The notes: a model not told the origin generated them from the letters alone. Positions 1 to 10,940 are shown, counted from the stretch's first letter. The stretch is 29,853 bases of DNA from an uncultured Porphyromonadaceae bacterium (GCA_900546835.1 UREH01000006.1:1-29853), one strand, 5' to 3'. Translations and numbers: made by a program.

Positions 1-21
1 AACGACTATTTGACTGAGATG

Positions 22-3000
22 CTAATCAAAGCCAAATTTTGATGCGGTTGCCCTGGCTGTTTTTTCAATCCATTTGCGGGCATTGACGAAGGCGTCGATC
101 CAGGGGGTAAGGTCGTCGGCGCGGCGCGAGTCGGGGTAGAAAGCGCACTGCCAAGGGAATATGGCGCGCTCCAGATGGGGCATCATGGCCAGATGGCGGC
201 CATCGGCCGAACAGAGTGCAGCTACCGCTCCGCGGGATCCGTTGGGGTTGGCCGGATAGGCCGTGTAGTTGTAGCGAGCGGCTATGTTGTAGTCTTTCAG
301 CGAGCCGGGAAGCATGAAGCGGCCTTCGCCGTGGGCCACCCATATGCCGAGTTTCATGCCGGCGAGCGAGCCGAGCATCACGCTGTTGTTGGCGGGAATC
401 GTGAGGCCAACAAACTGCGATTCGAACTTATGGCTGATATTGTGGTCCATGCGCACTCGCTTCTTTTCTTCGATGTCGGAGTCGATGCCGCCGGGATTGA
501 GCAGTCCGAGCTCCACCATCAGCTGGCAGCCGTTGCAGATGCCGAGGCTCAGGGTGTCGGGGCGCGAGTAGAAACGGCGGAGCGTCTCCTTGGCCGTTTC
601 GTTCCAGCGGAATCCGCTTGCCCAGCCTTTTGCCGAACCGAGCACGTCGGAATTGGAGAAACCGCCGCAGAACACTATCATACGGACGTCGTCGAGCGTT
701 TCGCGACCGGTCATGAGGTCGGTCATGTGGACGTCTTTCACGTCGAAACCGGCGAGATAAAGCGAATATGCCATCTCGCGGTCGCCGTTTACGCCTTTCT
801 CTCGGATAATGGCGGCTTTCACGCCGGTGGCGGGGTGGGAGTAGCTGAGACCGCGCGAGGCGAGCGATCCGTCGAACGCGGCGGGTATGGCGTAGCGCAG
901 CGGCTGGCGGCCGTAGTTCTCGAAGCGCTCGGCGGCGCAGCGGCCGGCGCTCTGAAGTGTATCGAGCAGATACGACGGCTCAAACCATACGTCGCGCAGA
1001 TGGTCGATGCCAAGCAGGCGTTCGGCGCCGTCGTGCTCCAGAAGGACGACGCGTTCGGGGTGCGGACGGCCCACGGGGCAGTACCATACGTCGGCCTCGG
1101 TGAGGATGCGTTCCACGGCCGCGCGCTTGGCGTCGTCTACCTGAATCACCACGGCGGGATTTTCAGAGAAAAGAATCTTGATGAGATCGGTCTCGCCGCG
1201 CGCCTCGAAGCCCTCGGTGCTCACGGCGATGCCGCCGCGTGAGTTGGCGAAGGCCATTTCAAGCAGGGTGGTGATGAGACCGCCGGCCGAGACATCGTGC
1301 ATGGCCAGCAGACGGCCTGTGGTTACAAGCTTCTGCACGGCAGCGAAAGCGCGGCTGAAATATGCCGCATCCTTTACGGTGGGAACGTCGGAGCCGATGC
1401 TGTTGAGGCTCTGGGCGAAGGCTGAGCCTCCAAGGCGGAGCGAGTCGGCCGAGAAATCAATGTAGATGAGCTGCGACTTGGCTTTCTGACGGAGCACGGG
1501 GCTGACCGTGCCGCGCACGTCGGCAGTCTCGGCGGCGGCGGAAATGATTACGGTGCCCGGGGCGTAGACCTTGCCGTCGGCGTATTTCTGTGTCATCGAA
1601 AGGGAATCTTTGCCCGTGGGGATGTTGATGCCGAGAGCCACTGCGAAATCGCTGCAGGCCTCGACGGCACGATATAGTGCGGCGTCCTCGCCGGGATTCT
1701 TACAGGGCCACATCCAGTTGGCGCTGAGCGATACACTCTTGAGACCCTCGCTGAGCGGAGCGCCAACTATGTTGGTGAGCGCCTCGGCCACAGCCATCAC
1801 CGAACCCTTGGCAGAGTCGGCCAGAGCCACCTGGGGCGCATGTCCGATGGATGTGGCGATACCGGAGTGGCCGGTGTAGTCGAGCGCGACCACACCGCAG
1901 TCGCTCAGCGGGAGCTGAATCTCTCCCTGACACTGCTGGCGCGCCACACGCCCTGTTACGGAGCGGTCTACCTTGTTTGTCAGCCAGTCCTTGCAGGCTA
2001 CGGCTTCGAGCGAGAGCACGTTGCGGAGATATTCCGGCAGGTGCTCGGCGGTGTATTCAGGCTCCTTGTATGAAAGTTCGACGGTATTGTCGGTGATTAC
2101 GGTCTTGGGGGAGTTGCCGAACATATCGGCCATCTCGAGATTGATGGGTTTGCGGCCGCGCGAGTCGGAGAATACGAAGCGGTGATCGCCCGTGGTTTCG
2201 CCGACCACATACATCGGGGCACGCTCGCGCTGGGCCACGCGCTCCACATAGGGGATGTCGGCGGCGTTGACCACCATGCCCATGCGTTCCTGGCTTTCAT
2301 TGCCCACGATTTCCTTGGCCGATAGCGTTTTGTCGCCTACGGGGAGGGCATCGAGGTCGATGTGGCCGCCGGTCTCCTCGACCAGCTCGGATAGTGCGTT
2401 GAGATGGCCACCGGCACCATGATCGTGGATCGAGACGACCGGATTCCGGTCAGCCTCTGCCAGGGCGCGGATCACGTTGGCCACGCGCTTCTGCATCTCC
2501 GGGTTGGCGCGCTGCACGGCGTTGAGTTCGATGGCGTTGGCGTACTGGCCGGTTTCCACCGAGCTGACGGCGCCGCCGCCCATACCGATACGATAGTTGT
2601 CGCCACCCATCACAACCACTTTCTGACCCGGGTCTGGCGTGCCTTTTATTGCGTCTTTCTTGGCAGCGAAGCCCACGCCTCCGGCAAGCATGATAACCTT
2701 GTCGTAGGCATACATGCGGCCGTTTTCGTCGTGCTCGAAAGTGAGCAGCGAGCCGCAGATCAGGGGCTGGCCGAACTTGTTGCCGAAATCGCTGGCACCG
2801 TTGGAGGCCTTGATGAGAATTTCCGAGGGCGTCTGATAGAGCCATACGCGCGGGTTCATCATCAGCTCCCATTTATGGGCCGGGCTCAGGCGCGGATAAG
2901 ATGTCATGTAGACGGCTGTTCCGGCGATGGGGAGCGACGCGCGTCCGCCGCCCAGACGGTCGCGGATTTCGCCGCCTGTGCCTGTGGCGGCGCCGTTGAA

Positions 3001-3777
3001 GGGTTCTACGGTGGTGGGGAAATTATGTGTCTCGGCCTTGAGCGAGATTACGGTGTCCAGGTCCTTCACCTCGAAGTAGTCGGGGCGGTCGGGATTGACG
3101 GGGGCGAACTGCTGCACCGTCGGACCCTCTACGAAGGCTACATTGTCCTTGTAGGCCGATACAAGCCGGTTGGGGTTTTCCTGCGAAGTGCGTTTGATGA
3201 GCTTGAAGAGCGACTGCGGTTTCTCCTGACCGTCGATTATGAACGACCCGTTGAAAATCTTGTGGCGGCAGTGCTCGGAATTCACCTGCGAGAAGCCGAA
3301 TACCTCGGAATCGGTGAGCGGGCGGCCGAGTTTCTTTGCAAGCGAGTCGAGGTATGCCTCTTCCTCGGGGCTGAGCGCCAGTCCCTCTGTGCGGTTGTAC
3401 TCATGGATATCGGAAATGTGGACAATCGGCTCCGGTCGGCGGTCGACGTGGAACACGCGGCTGTTGAGGCCGTCGGGATAAAGGCGCGAGAGCATGCGGT
3501 CGAACACCGGCTCCGCCCCTTCGGGCACGCGGGTGAACAACTCTATGCGCGAAATACCCGTGAGACCCATATTCTGGGCGATTTCCACGGCGTTGGTGCT
3601 CCAGGGGGTTATCATTTCCCTGCGCGGGCCGATGAAACGGCCTTTGAGCGAAGTCCCCGCCACGGGGCGTGCGCCAGAGAAGGCCCATTGAAGTTTCTGC
3701 TTCTCGACGTCGGAGAGGCGGTGGTCGGTCTCCACTGCATAGACGGTGGCTGCACCTTGTTTGAAAAACTGAACCAT
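22..3777 (-). CDS. purL: Phosphoribosylformylglycinamidine synthase (single-chain, large form)
   Basis: This enzyme catalyses the ATP- and glutamine-dependent conversion of FGAR to FGAM, the fourth step of cytoplasmic de novo purine synthesis. The 1251-residue length fits the single-chain form, which fuses the synthetase and glutaminase parts. The N-terminal linker region is followed by two AIRS-like halves; the first carries the typical SLKAETHNFPTTVEP segment and a glycine-rich GAATGTGGEIRD stretch. The C-terminal class I glutamine amidotransferase domain has its nucleophile in LGICNGCQ (about Cys1081) and the His/Glu pair in MMPHLERAIFPW (about His1201 and Glu1203), so all three catalytic residues are present. 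The start is MVQFFKQ. It lies 75 bp downstream of the Dabb-domain gene on the same strand, with no promoter motif seen between them, so co-transcription is likely. The long opposite-strand ORFs across it are shadows. The identification is secure. Confidence 0.98.
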   Translation of the reverse strand: MVQFFKQGAATVYAVETDHRLSDVEKQKLQWAFSGARPVAGTSLKGRFIGPRREMITPWSTNAVEIAQNMGLTGISRIELFTRVPEGAEPVFDRMLSRLYPDGLNSRVFHVDRRPEPIVHISDIHEYNRTEGLALSPEEEAYLDSLAKKLGRPLTDSEVFGFSQVNSEHCRHKIFNGSFIIDGQEKPQSLFKLIKRTSQENPNRLVSAYKDNVAFVEGPTVQQFAPVNPDRPDYFEVKDLDTVISLKAETHNFPTTVEPFNGAATGTGGEIRDRLGGGRASLPIAGTAVYMTSYPRLSPAHKWELMMNPRVWLYQTPSEILIKASNGASDFGNKFGQPLICGSLLTFEHDENGRMYAYDKVIMLAGGVGFAAKKDAIKGTPDPGQKVVVMGGDNYRIGMGGGAVSSVETGQYANAIELNAVQRANPEMQKRVANVIRALAEADRNPVVSIHDHGAGGHLNALSELVEETGGHIDLDALPVGDKTLSAKEIVGNESQERMGMVVNAADIPYVERVAQRERAPMYVVGETTGDHRFVFSDSRGRKPINLEMADMFGNSPKTVITDNTVELSYKEPEYTAEHLPEYLRNVLSLEAVACKDWLTNKVDRSVTGRVARQQCQGEIQLPLSDCGVVALDYTGHSGIATSIGHAPQVALADSAKGSVMAVAEALTNIVGAPLSEGLKSVSLSANWMWPCKNPGEDAALYRAVEACSDFAVALGINIPTGKDSLSMTQKYADGKVYAPGTVIISAAAETADVRGTVSPVLRQKAKSQLIYIDFSADSLRLGGSAFAQSLNSIGSDVPTVKDAAYFSRAFAAVQKLVTTGRLLAMHDVSAGGLITTLLEMAFANSRGGIAVSTEGFEARGETDLIKILFSENPAVVIQVDDAKRAAVERILTEADVWYCPVGRPHPERVVLLEHDGAERLLGIDHLRDVWFEPSYLLDTLQSAGRCAAERFENYGRQPLRYAIPAAFDGSLASRGLSYSHPATGVKAAIIREKGVNGDREMAYSLYLAGFDVKDVHMTDLMTGRETLDDVRMIVFCGGFSNSDVLGSAKGWASGFRWNETAKETLRRFYSRPDTLSLGICNGCQLMVELGLLNPGGIDSDIEEKKRVRMDHNISHKFESQFVGLTIPANNSVMLGSLAGMKLGIWVAHGEGRFMLPGSLKDYNIAARYNYTAYPANPNGSRGAVAALCSADGRHLAMMPHLERAIFPWQCAFYPDSRRADDLTPWIDAFVNARKWIEKTARATASKFGFD

Positions 3778-3852
3778 GAGAATATGTTTGGATTGGTTGA
3801 GGGGTGGGAAAAAGGCTTGATTTTAGACTCCGGGTAGAGGATGGCCGGGCGT

Positions 3853-4146
3853 TCAGCACTCGTAGTCAACGCAGGCACGTTCCTCCTTGCAGTCGGCAAG
3901 GAGCGTGGCAGCGGCCACATGGGCCGGATGCTTCGCGTAGACGTCGACGTCGGCCATAGTGGGAACTGTGGCCGTAAGCACCACATCCCACTTTTCTGCG
4001 GGATTGCTGTTGATGCCTACTTCCATCGAGCGCAGGCAATCGATCTGCGCGGGGAGCGCGAGGAGTGCCTCCTTGAATTTCTCGGCGGCTGCGCGGCGGC
4101 TTTCGCTGGAGCCGGAGAGGCGGAACATTACGATATGTTTTACCAT
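3853..4146 (-). CDS. Dabb (stress-responsive A/B barrel) domain protein
   Basis: This small protein of 97 residues matches the Dabb family, dimeric alpha/beta-barrel proteins of mostly unknown function. Visible hallmarks are the opening MVKHIVMFRL strand, the FKEALLALPAQI helix, the central MEVGINSNPAEKWDVVLTATV strands and the YAKHPAHVAAA segment near the C-terminus. I chose the ATG at 4146 rather than an in-frame ATG 66 bases further upstream. The family begins at MVKHI, and the extra 22 residues look like untranslated sequence. It sits directly upstream of purL on the same strand and downstream of the ABC-F terminator, so it probably heads a two-gene transcript. The C-terminus has two cysteines (ERACVDYEC). 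The substrate or role is unknown; a link to purine metabolism is suggested only by position. Confidence 0.85.
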   Translation of the reverse strand: MVKHIVMFRLSGSSESRRAAAEKFKEALLALPAQIDCLRSMEVGINSNPAEKWDVVLTATVPTMADVDVYAKHPAHVAAATLLADCKEERACVDYEC

Positions 4147-4226
4147 TGCAGTATTGTTTTCGAAATTGATTTTCGGATGAGCCAGGGTGTATCCCTGCTC
4201 TTTGGTGGCCAAGGCGTATATCTAGG

Positions 4227-4256
4227 CCTGTATCTTATAATCCTGTATCTTATAAT
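4227..4256. repeat. Perfect 15-bp tandem duplication
   Basis: The unit CCTGTATCTTATAAT occurs twice head-to-tail with no mismatch (4227-4241 and 4242-4256). It lies between the start of the Dabb gene and the terminator of the ABC-F gene, so on the minus strand it falls in the presumed promoter or leader region of Dabb-purL. It could be a slippage product or a duplicated regulator site. I see no standard TAnnTTTG element here. Confidence 0.8.
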
Positions 4257-4304
4257 AAAACCTCAAAGGGGTTGAGGCACCGGGCGGGTGTCTCAACCCC
4301 TTTG
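4257..4304 (-). terminator. Intrinsic terminator of the ABC-F gene
   Basis: Bases 4264-4281 and 4287-4304 form an 18-bp stem with one G-T pair and a 5-nt loop. Read on the minus strand, it starts 9 bp after the ABC-F stop codon and is followed by a TTTTATTAT tract. This is a canonical Rho-independent terminator, separating the ABC-F gene from the Dabb-purL unit. Confidence 0.88.
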
Positions 4305-4313
4305 TATGGGGAA

Positions 4314-6098
<1,785 letters not shown>

Positions 6099-8279
6099 TC
6101 AGTTGCCGAGTTCAGAAAGGAATTTTATGCGCATGAGGCGGATTTCATCTTCGCTGTATTCCGAGCCGAGTTCCTGGATGGCGTCTTCGAGCGAGTCGGA
6201 GTCGGCCTCCTTGAAGTACTCGAAGATGTCCTCCTGATGGTCTTCGTCGATTACCTCGTTGATGAAGTAGTTGATGTTGATTTTTGTGCCGGAATATACG
6301 ATTGCTTCGATTTCGCTGAGCAGTTCGCCGAATTCCATGCATTTGGAGTTGGCCAGCTCGTCGAGGTCGATCTTGCGGTCGATTGCCTGGATGATGGAGA
6401 TTTTGATGCGGCTCTTGTTGGCTACAGATCGTACTCGCAGGTCCTCCGGGCGCTCGATTTCGTTTCCCTCCACGTGGGTTTTGATTACCTTGAGAAACTC
6501 CTCGCCGTAGCGTTTGGCTTTGCCGGCGCCTACGCCTGTTATGTTCTGCAGCTCCTCCATCGTTACCGGATAGGTGGTGGCCATGGCCTCGAGCGACGGA
6601 TCCTGGAAAATCACGTAAGGGGGCAGGCTGTAGTGCTTCGCGATTTTTTTCCGGAGGTCCTTGAGAATAGAATATAGCTCGGGGTCGACGGCGCATGCAG
6701 CTCCGCTCTTTACGGGCGTCTCCTCTTCCTCCTCGTTGAAGTCGTTATCCTCCACAATCTTGAAGGCATCAGGCTTCTTGAGGAAAGCCGAGCCTTTCGG
6801 AGTGATTTTTATCAGTCCGAAATTCTCAATCTCGCGGTCGAGGTAACCGGCGATTATGGCCTGCCGGATTACGGTGTTGAGTCGGCGGCGGTCGGCCTTC
6901 GGGAGCGAGCCGAATACGTCGAGGTCCTCGTGGTGGTAATTCCTCACTTCTGAGGTCTCGCGGCCGCTGACCACGTCGATAATATGTTCTGCCTTGAATT
7001 TATCTTTCAGAGCCGCCACGGTTTCGAGTATGGCGGAAAGTTCTTCTTTTGCGTCCACTTGTTTTTTCGGGTTTAAACAGTTGTCGCAGTTCCCACAGTT
7101 GTCGGCGGGATATTCCTCGCCGAAATAGTGGAGGAGGGTTTTGCGCCTGCATACCGACGATTCGGCGTAGTGGGCAGTTTCGGCAAGGAGCTGCTTGCCG
7201 ATTTCCTGCTCGGTGACGGGCTTTCCCTGAATGAATTTTTCCATTTTCTTCAGGTCCTTGGCCGAGTAGAACGTAAGGCACTGGCCTTCTCCGCCGTCGC
7301 GCCCGGCGCGCCCGGTCTCCTGATAGTAGCCCTCGAGGCTCTTGGGCATATCGTAGTGGATTACATAGCGCACGTCGGGTTTGTCGATGCCCATGCCGAA
7401 CGCTATGGTGGCCACGATTACGTCGACCTGCTCCAGCAGGAATGCGTCCTGGTTGGCGGACCGGGTGGCGGCATCCATGCCGGCATGGTAGGGGAGAGCC
7501 TTGATATTGTTCACCTTGAGGAGTTCGGCCATTTCCTCGACCTTTTTGCGGCTGAGGCAATAGATAATGCCGGATTTTCCCTCGCGGTTTTTGATGAACT
7601 TGATTATGTCGCGGTCGGTATTGGCGGTTTTGGGTCGGATTTCGTAGTAAAGGTTCGCACGGTTGAAGCTCGATTTGAATACGACTGCGTCAGTCATTCC
7701 GAGGTTTTTCTGAATATCGTGCTGTACCTTGGGGGTTGCCGTTGCCGTGAGGGCGATGACGGGATGCTGGCTGATTTCGTTGATTATGGGGCGGATGCGG
7801 CGGTATTCCGGCCGGAAATCGTGGCCCCACTCCGAAATGCAGTGGGCTTCGTCGACGGCATAGAACGAGATGGGAACTGTCTTGAGAAATTCAATGTTTT
7901 CCTCTTTCGTCAGCGATTCGGGCGCCACATAGAGCAGTTTGGTCTTGCCCGACAGGACGTCGGTTTTCACCTGATCGATGGCGCTGCGGTTGAGCGACGA
8001 ATTCAGAAAGTGAGCGATTCCGTCGTCGGTCGAGAAGTTGCGCATTGCGTCGACCTGGTTTTTCATCAGGGCGATGAGCGGCGAAATCACGATCGCTGTG
8101 CCCTCCATGAGCAGGGCGGGCAACTGATAGCAGAGCGATTTTCCGCCGCCGGTGGGCATGAGCACGAACACGTCGTGTCCTCCCATCAGCGAAAGGATAA
8201 TCTCTTCCTGGTTTCCTTTGAAAGTATCGAAACCAAAGTTTTCTTTAAGTGTCTGGGCGAGCAGTTGCCGTTGGTTCAT
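6099..8279 (-). CDS. recQ: ATP-dependent DNA helicase RecQ
   Basis: A 3'-5' superfamily 2 DNA helicase for recombination and repair of stalled forks. Visible motifs are Walker A MPTGGGKS (41-48), the DEAH box in AVDEAHCISEWGHDFRPEY (143-146), TATAT in motif III (about 179-182) and motif VI QETGRAGRDG (320-329). The RQC zinc site is built from Cys377, Cys395, Cys398 and Cys401, followed by a winged-helix region (about 410-510). An acidic linker (EEEEE around 516-520) leads to an HRDC domain (about 533-605). About 110 further residues follow, making the 726-residue protein longer than E. coli RecQ (about 610); I believe this length is usual in Bacteroidales. It starts 87 bp after clpX on the same strand. 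A weak -7-like TATCTTTA lies at 8308-8301, so it may be transcribed alone or as part of the clp unit. Confidence 0.97.
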   Translation of the reverse strand: MNQRQLLAQTLKENFGFDTFKGNQEEIILSLMGGHDVFVLMPTGGGKSLCYQLPALLMEGTAIVISPLIALMKNQVDAMRNFSTDDGIAHFLNSSLNRSAIDQVKTDVLSGKTKLLYVAPESLTKEENIEFLKTVPISFYAVDEAHCISEWGHDFRPEYRRIRPIINEISQHPVIALTATATPKVQHDIQKNLGMTDAVVFKSSFNRANLYYEIRPKTANTDRDIIKFIKNREGKSGIIYCLSRKKVEEMAELLKVNNIKALPYHAGMDAATRSANQDAFLLEQVDVIVATIAFGMGIDKPDVRYVIHYDMPKSLEGYYQETGRAGRDGGEGQCLTFYSAKDLKKMEKFIQGKPVTEQEIGKQLLAETAHYAESSVCRRKTLLHYFGEEYPADNCGNCDNCLNPKKQVDAKEELSAILETVAALKDKFKAEHIIDVVSGRETSEVRNYHHEDLDVFGSLPKADRRRLNTVIRQAIIAGYLDREIENFGLIKITPKGSAFLKKPDAFKIVEDNDFNEEEEETPVKSGAACAVDPELYSILKDLRKKIAKHYSLPPYVIFQDPSLEAMATTYPVTMEELQNITGVGAGKAKRYGEEFLKVIKTHVEGNEIERPEDLRVRSVANKSRIKISIIQAIDRKIDLDELANSKCMEFGELLSEIEAIVYSGTKININYFINEVIDEDHQEDIFEYFKEADSDSLEDAIQELGSEYSEDEIRLMRIKFLSELGN

Positions 8280-8366
8280 GGAGATTGGATTGTGAGAGGT
8301 TAAAGATATGGGAGAAAGAGCCGGGGAGCCGGAGCCCGTGGCGGTGCGGCTTGTGCGCCGGGAGCG

Positions 8367-9629
8367 TCAGTCGCGGCTGTCAATGCCTTTGTTGAGCTCG
8401 AAGTGCGATTTGCGGAGTTTTTCCTCCACATATTTCCCGTCGACCTTGAATGTGCGTCGCTGGGAGGAGGGGAGCTCAAACATGGCGTCGATCATAACCG
8501 TCTCGACGATTGCACGCAGGCCGCGTGCGCCGAGTTTGTATTCGATGGCTTTGTCTACGATGGTGTCGAGGGCGTCGGGCTCGAAGGTGAGCTTTATGCC
8601 GTCCATCGCGAAAAGCTTCCGATACTGGAGGGTGATGGCGTTTTTCGGCTCTGTGAGGATGCGTCGCAGGGCGGTGCGGTCGAGAGGCTCGAGATGCGTC
8701 AGAATGGGGAGTCGGCCTATGATTTCGGGAATCAGGCCGAAGGATTTGAGGTCCTGCGGTGCCACGAAGTTGAGCAGGTTGTCGCGGTCGACGCTCCGGC
8801 GCATGGGGTCGGTGGCGAAACCCACCGAGTGGGTGTTGAGCCTCTGGGCGATCTTGCGTTCGATGCCGTCGAATGCGCCTCCGCAGATGAAGAGGATGTT
8901 CTTGGTATCTACGGGAATCATGCGCTGCTCGGGATGCTTGCGTCCACCCTGGGGAGGCACGTTCACGATAGAGCCTTCAAGGAGCTTGAGCAACCCCTGC
9001 TGCACGCCTTCGCCGCTTACGTCGCGTGTAATCGAGGGGTTGTCGCCCTTGCGGGCGATTTTGTCGATTTCGTCGATAAAAACGATGCCGCGCTCGGCGC
9101 GGGCCACGTCGTAGTCGGCCACCTGAAGCAGGCGTGTGAGGAGGCTTTCGATATCCTCGCCAACATAGCCGGCCTGGGTCAGAACCGTGGCGTCGACAAT
9201 CGTGAACGGCACGTCGAGCATCCGTGCGATGGTTTTGGCCAGAAGGGTCTTGCCCGTTCCGGTGGGCCCCACGAGCACTATGTTGCTCTTCTCGATGTCG
9301 ACGTCGTCGGTGGGCTGGCTCAGGCGTTTGTAGTGGTTGTAGACCGCCACGGCGAGATAGCGCTTGGCGGCGTCCTGCCCGATTACGTACTGGTCGAGAT
9401 GGGCAACGATATCTTTCGGCTTCGGCAGTTTGCCGCGGTCAAGTTTTGGGAGTTTTTTCTTTTTGCCGTCCGAATCGAGTCCGCGGAAGTCATTCAGCAG
9501 CTCGTGGATATTGTCGGCGCATTCGGCGCAGAGAAATATGTCGCTGCTTATACCGGATGGAATCATCACTTCGCTGTGGGACGCCGGCCGGCCGCAGAAC
9601 GCGCAGCATTCTTCTTTCTTTTTTGCCAT
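8367..9629 (-). CDS. clpX: ATP-dependent Clp protease ATP-binding subunit ClpX
   Basis: An AAA+ unfoldase that recognises tagged substrates and feeds them to ClpP. The N-terminal zinc-binding domain uses Cys9, Cys12, Cys34 and Cys37. Walker A is GPTGTGKT (121-128), the pore loop is in AGYVGEDIES, and Walker B is GIVFIDEIDK. The loop that docks on ClpP is recognisable as HSVGF, in place of the IGF of E. coli. It is followed by the conserved FGLIPEIIGRLP segment of the sensor region. The length of 420 residues is normal. It lies 255 bp downstream of clpP on the same strand, with its own promoter-like element and a leader of about 160 nt, so clpP and clpX are not a tightly coupled pair here. The start at MAKKKEECC keeps the zinc domain intact. 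Confidence 0.98.
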   Translation of the reverse strand: MAKKKEECCAFCGRPASHSEVMIPSGISSDIFLCAECADNIHELLNDFRGLDSDGKKKKLPKLDRGKLPKPKDIVAHLDQYVIGQDAAKRYLAVAVYNHYKRLSQPTDDVDIEKSNIVLVGPTGTGKTLLAKTIARMLDVPFTIVDATVLTQAGYVGEDIESLLTRLLQVADYDVARAERGIVFIDEIDKIARKGDNPSITRDVSGEGVQQGLLKLLEGSIVNVPPQGGRKHPEQRMIPVDTKNILFICGGAFDGIERKIAQRLNTHSVGFATDPMRRSVDRDNLLNFVAPQDLKSFGLIPEIIGRLPILTHLEPLDRTALRRILTEPKNAITLQYRKLFAMDGIKLTFEPDALDTIVDKAIEYKLGARGLRAIVETVMIDAMFELPSSQRRTFKVDGKYVEEKLRKSHFELNKGIDSRD

Positions 9630-9794
9630 CTGAGTGTTTGATGTTCAGTTGGAAATAGTGAAGTCGTTTAAACTTTTTCGTTATTGGCTTCATGGAACCT
9701 CCTCTTCAGGAATCTGGCCTCTTTGTGATAGGCTTCACTCTCTTTTCCGGTCACGATGCCCGCATCGCATCCTTAAATTCGGGTAAAAGCCCTT

Positions 9795-9825
9795 CAAAAA
9801 TAGTCTCAAATTCTGTTTGAAGAAA
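9795..9825 (-). promoter_or_regulatory. Probable clpX promoter
   Basis: On the minus strand, TTTC (9825-9822), 19 nt and TATTTTTG (9802-9795) fit the Bacteroidota -33/-7 pattern. They lie inside the 255-bp clpP-clpX gap, about 165 nt upstream of the clpX start. A perfect 6-bp hairpin, CGATGC-CC-GCATCG (9754-9767), falls in the resulting leader. Confidence 0.55.
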
Positions 9826-9884
9826 AAATTTAAATGACTTCGGTTATTGGAAACTTTCGGTGTGATAGGCTGAAGAGCGGTGCA

Positions 9885-10592
9885 TCAGAGATTTATGCCC
9901 TTTGTGTTCTGCCGAATCAGCACGCTGTCGATCATGCCATAATCCTTTGCTTCCTGGGCTGTCATCCAGTAGTCGCGGTCGGAATCGCGCTCTACTTTGT
10001 CGAAGGGCTGCCCCGAGTGTGTGGCGATGATGTTGTAAAGCTCTTTCTTGAGTTTCTGGATTTCGCGGGCTGTAATCTCGATGTCGGAAGCCTGACCCTG
10101 TGCACCGCCCATAGGCTGGTGAATCATCACGCGCGAGTGGGGGAGGGCGAAGCGCTTCCCTTTTTCGCCGGCCACGAGGAGCACTGCGGCCATTGAAGCT
10201 GCCATGCCGGTACATACGGTGGCCACGTCGCTGTTGAGATACTGCATGGTGTCGTAAATGCCCAGACCGGCGTAGACCGATCCGCCGGGCGAGTTGAGAT
10301 AGAGAGTCACGTCCTTGCCGGGATCGGCTGAATCAAGATAAAGAAGCTGTGCCTGCACCACGTTGGCGGAATAGTCGTTCACATCGGTGCCGAGGAATAT
10401 GATGCGGTCCATCATCAGGCGGGAGAATACATCCATCTGGGCTACGTTGAGCTGGCGCTCCTCTATGATGGTGGGGGAGATGTAGCTTGACCGGATGGCC
10501 TGGTTGGTGGCGGATGTGAACTGGTCGAGTGCGAGGCCGTTCATCCCGAGGTGTTTCACCGCATAGTTGCGGAAGTCGTTGTTGTTATTCAT
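9885..10592 (-). CDS. clpP: ATP-dependent Clp protease proteolytic subunit ClpP
   Basis: The serine peptidase that forms the barrel of the ClpXP protease. The catalytic triad is visible: Ser133 in GMAASMAA, His158 in MIHQPMGG and Asp207 in ERDSDRDYW. The handle-helix region AQLLYLD and the oxyanion-loop NSPGGSV are also present. I chose the ATG at 10592 (MNNNNDFRNY, 235 residues). The longer in-frame extension upstream has a hydrophobic, unrelated composition and runs through the promoter. A product of 235 residues is slightly longer than E. coli ClpP (207) because of its N-terminal region, which is probably processed. The gene is upstream of clpX and recQ on the same strand. A TATCTTTG promoter element lies 57 nt upstream of the start. 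Confidence 0.97.
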   Translation of the reverse strand: MNNNNDFRNYAVKHLGMNGLALDQFTSATNQAIRSSYISPTIIEERQLNVAQMDVFSRLMMDRIIFLGTDVNDYSANVVQAQLLYLDSADPGKDVTLYLNSPGGSVYAGLGIYDTMQYLNSDVATVCTGMAASMAAVLLVAGEKGKRFALPHSRVMIHQPMGGAQGQASDIEITAREIQKLKKELYNIIATHSGQPFDKVERDSDRDYWMTAQEAKDYGMIDSVLIRQNTKGINL

Positions 10593-10648
10593 AATGATGT
10601 AGTATGCTTGATTTGTGGGCAAGCCCGTCGGGGCGTGGTTTCGTAATT

Positions 10649-10656
10649 CAAAGATA
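10649..10656 (-). promoter_or_regulatory. Probable clpP -7 promoter element
   Basis: The minus strand reads TATCTTTG, an exact TAnnTTTG match, 57 nt upstream of the clpP start. The -33 side is weak (TTTA about 18 nt further upstream). The sequence around it is AT-rich. Confidence 0.55.
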
Positions 10657-10924
10657 GTAAAAAAATATATGAAATAAAGAAGTGTTGTGTAAAAATTCAG
10701 ACTGTTTTGAGGAAAAAACATCCATGAGGCCTTTGGGGGTGAGTGGGCAACCCGTGTTGTCGCCACATCGGCTAATCAGGTTGTTGCATCGGCTGATTCG
10801 GAGGCTCCATACGTTAATCTATAGGTATAAGTTACTGTTCAGAATTATTTTATACTTGACTAATCTGATTGCTTCAATATTCCCATGGTAAAAATCTTCG
10901 CATCTTTCCCTCTCTTCATCAGTC

Positions 10925-10940
10925 GTGTAGACATCTACAC
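10925..10940. repeat. Perfect short inverted repeat, operator-like
   Basis: GTGTAGA and TCTACAC flank a 2-bp centre. It lies in noncoding DNA between clpP and tig, about 330 bp upstream of the clpP start and about 235 bp past the tig stop codon. It is not followed by a T-tract. It could bind a dimeric regulator; nothing identifies one. Confidence 0.4.

Noticed and set aside
2404..3837. Long plus-strand ORF (477 codons) opposite purL
   Set aside because: It is antisense to the conserved PurL frame, its product shows no family features, and such shadows are common in GC-rich codon patterns. Similar long shadows at 175-1242, 7128-8303, 8403-9641 and 15876-17627 were rejected for the same reason.
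10593..10766. 58-residue N-terminal extension of ClpP
   Set aside because: The promoter element at 10649-10656 lies inside it, and the ClpP family starts near MNNNNDFRNY.
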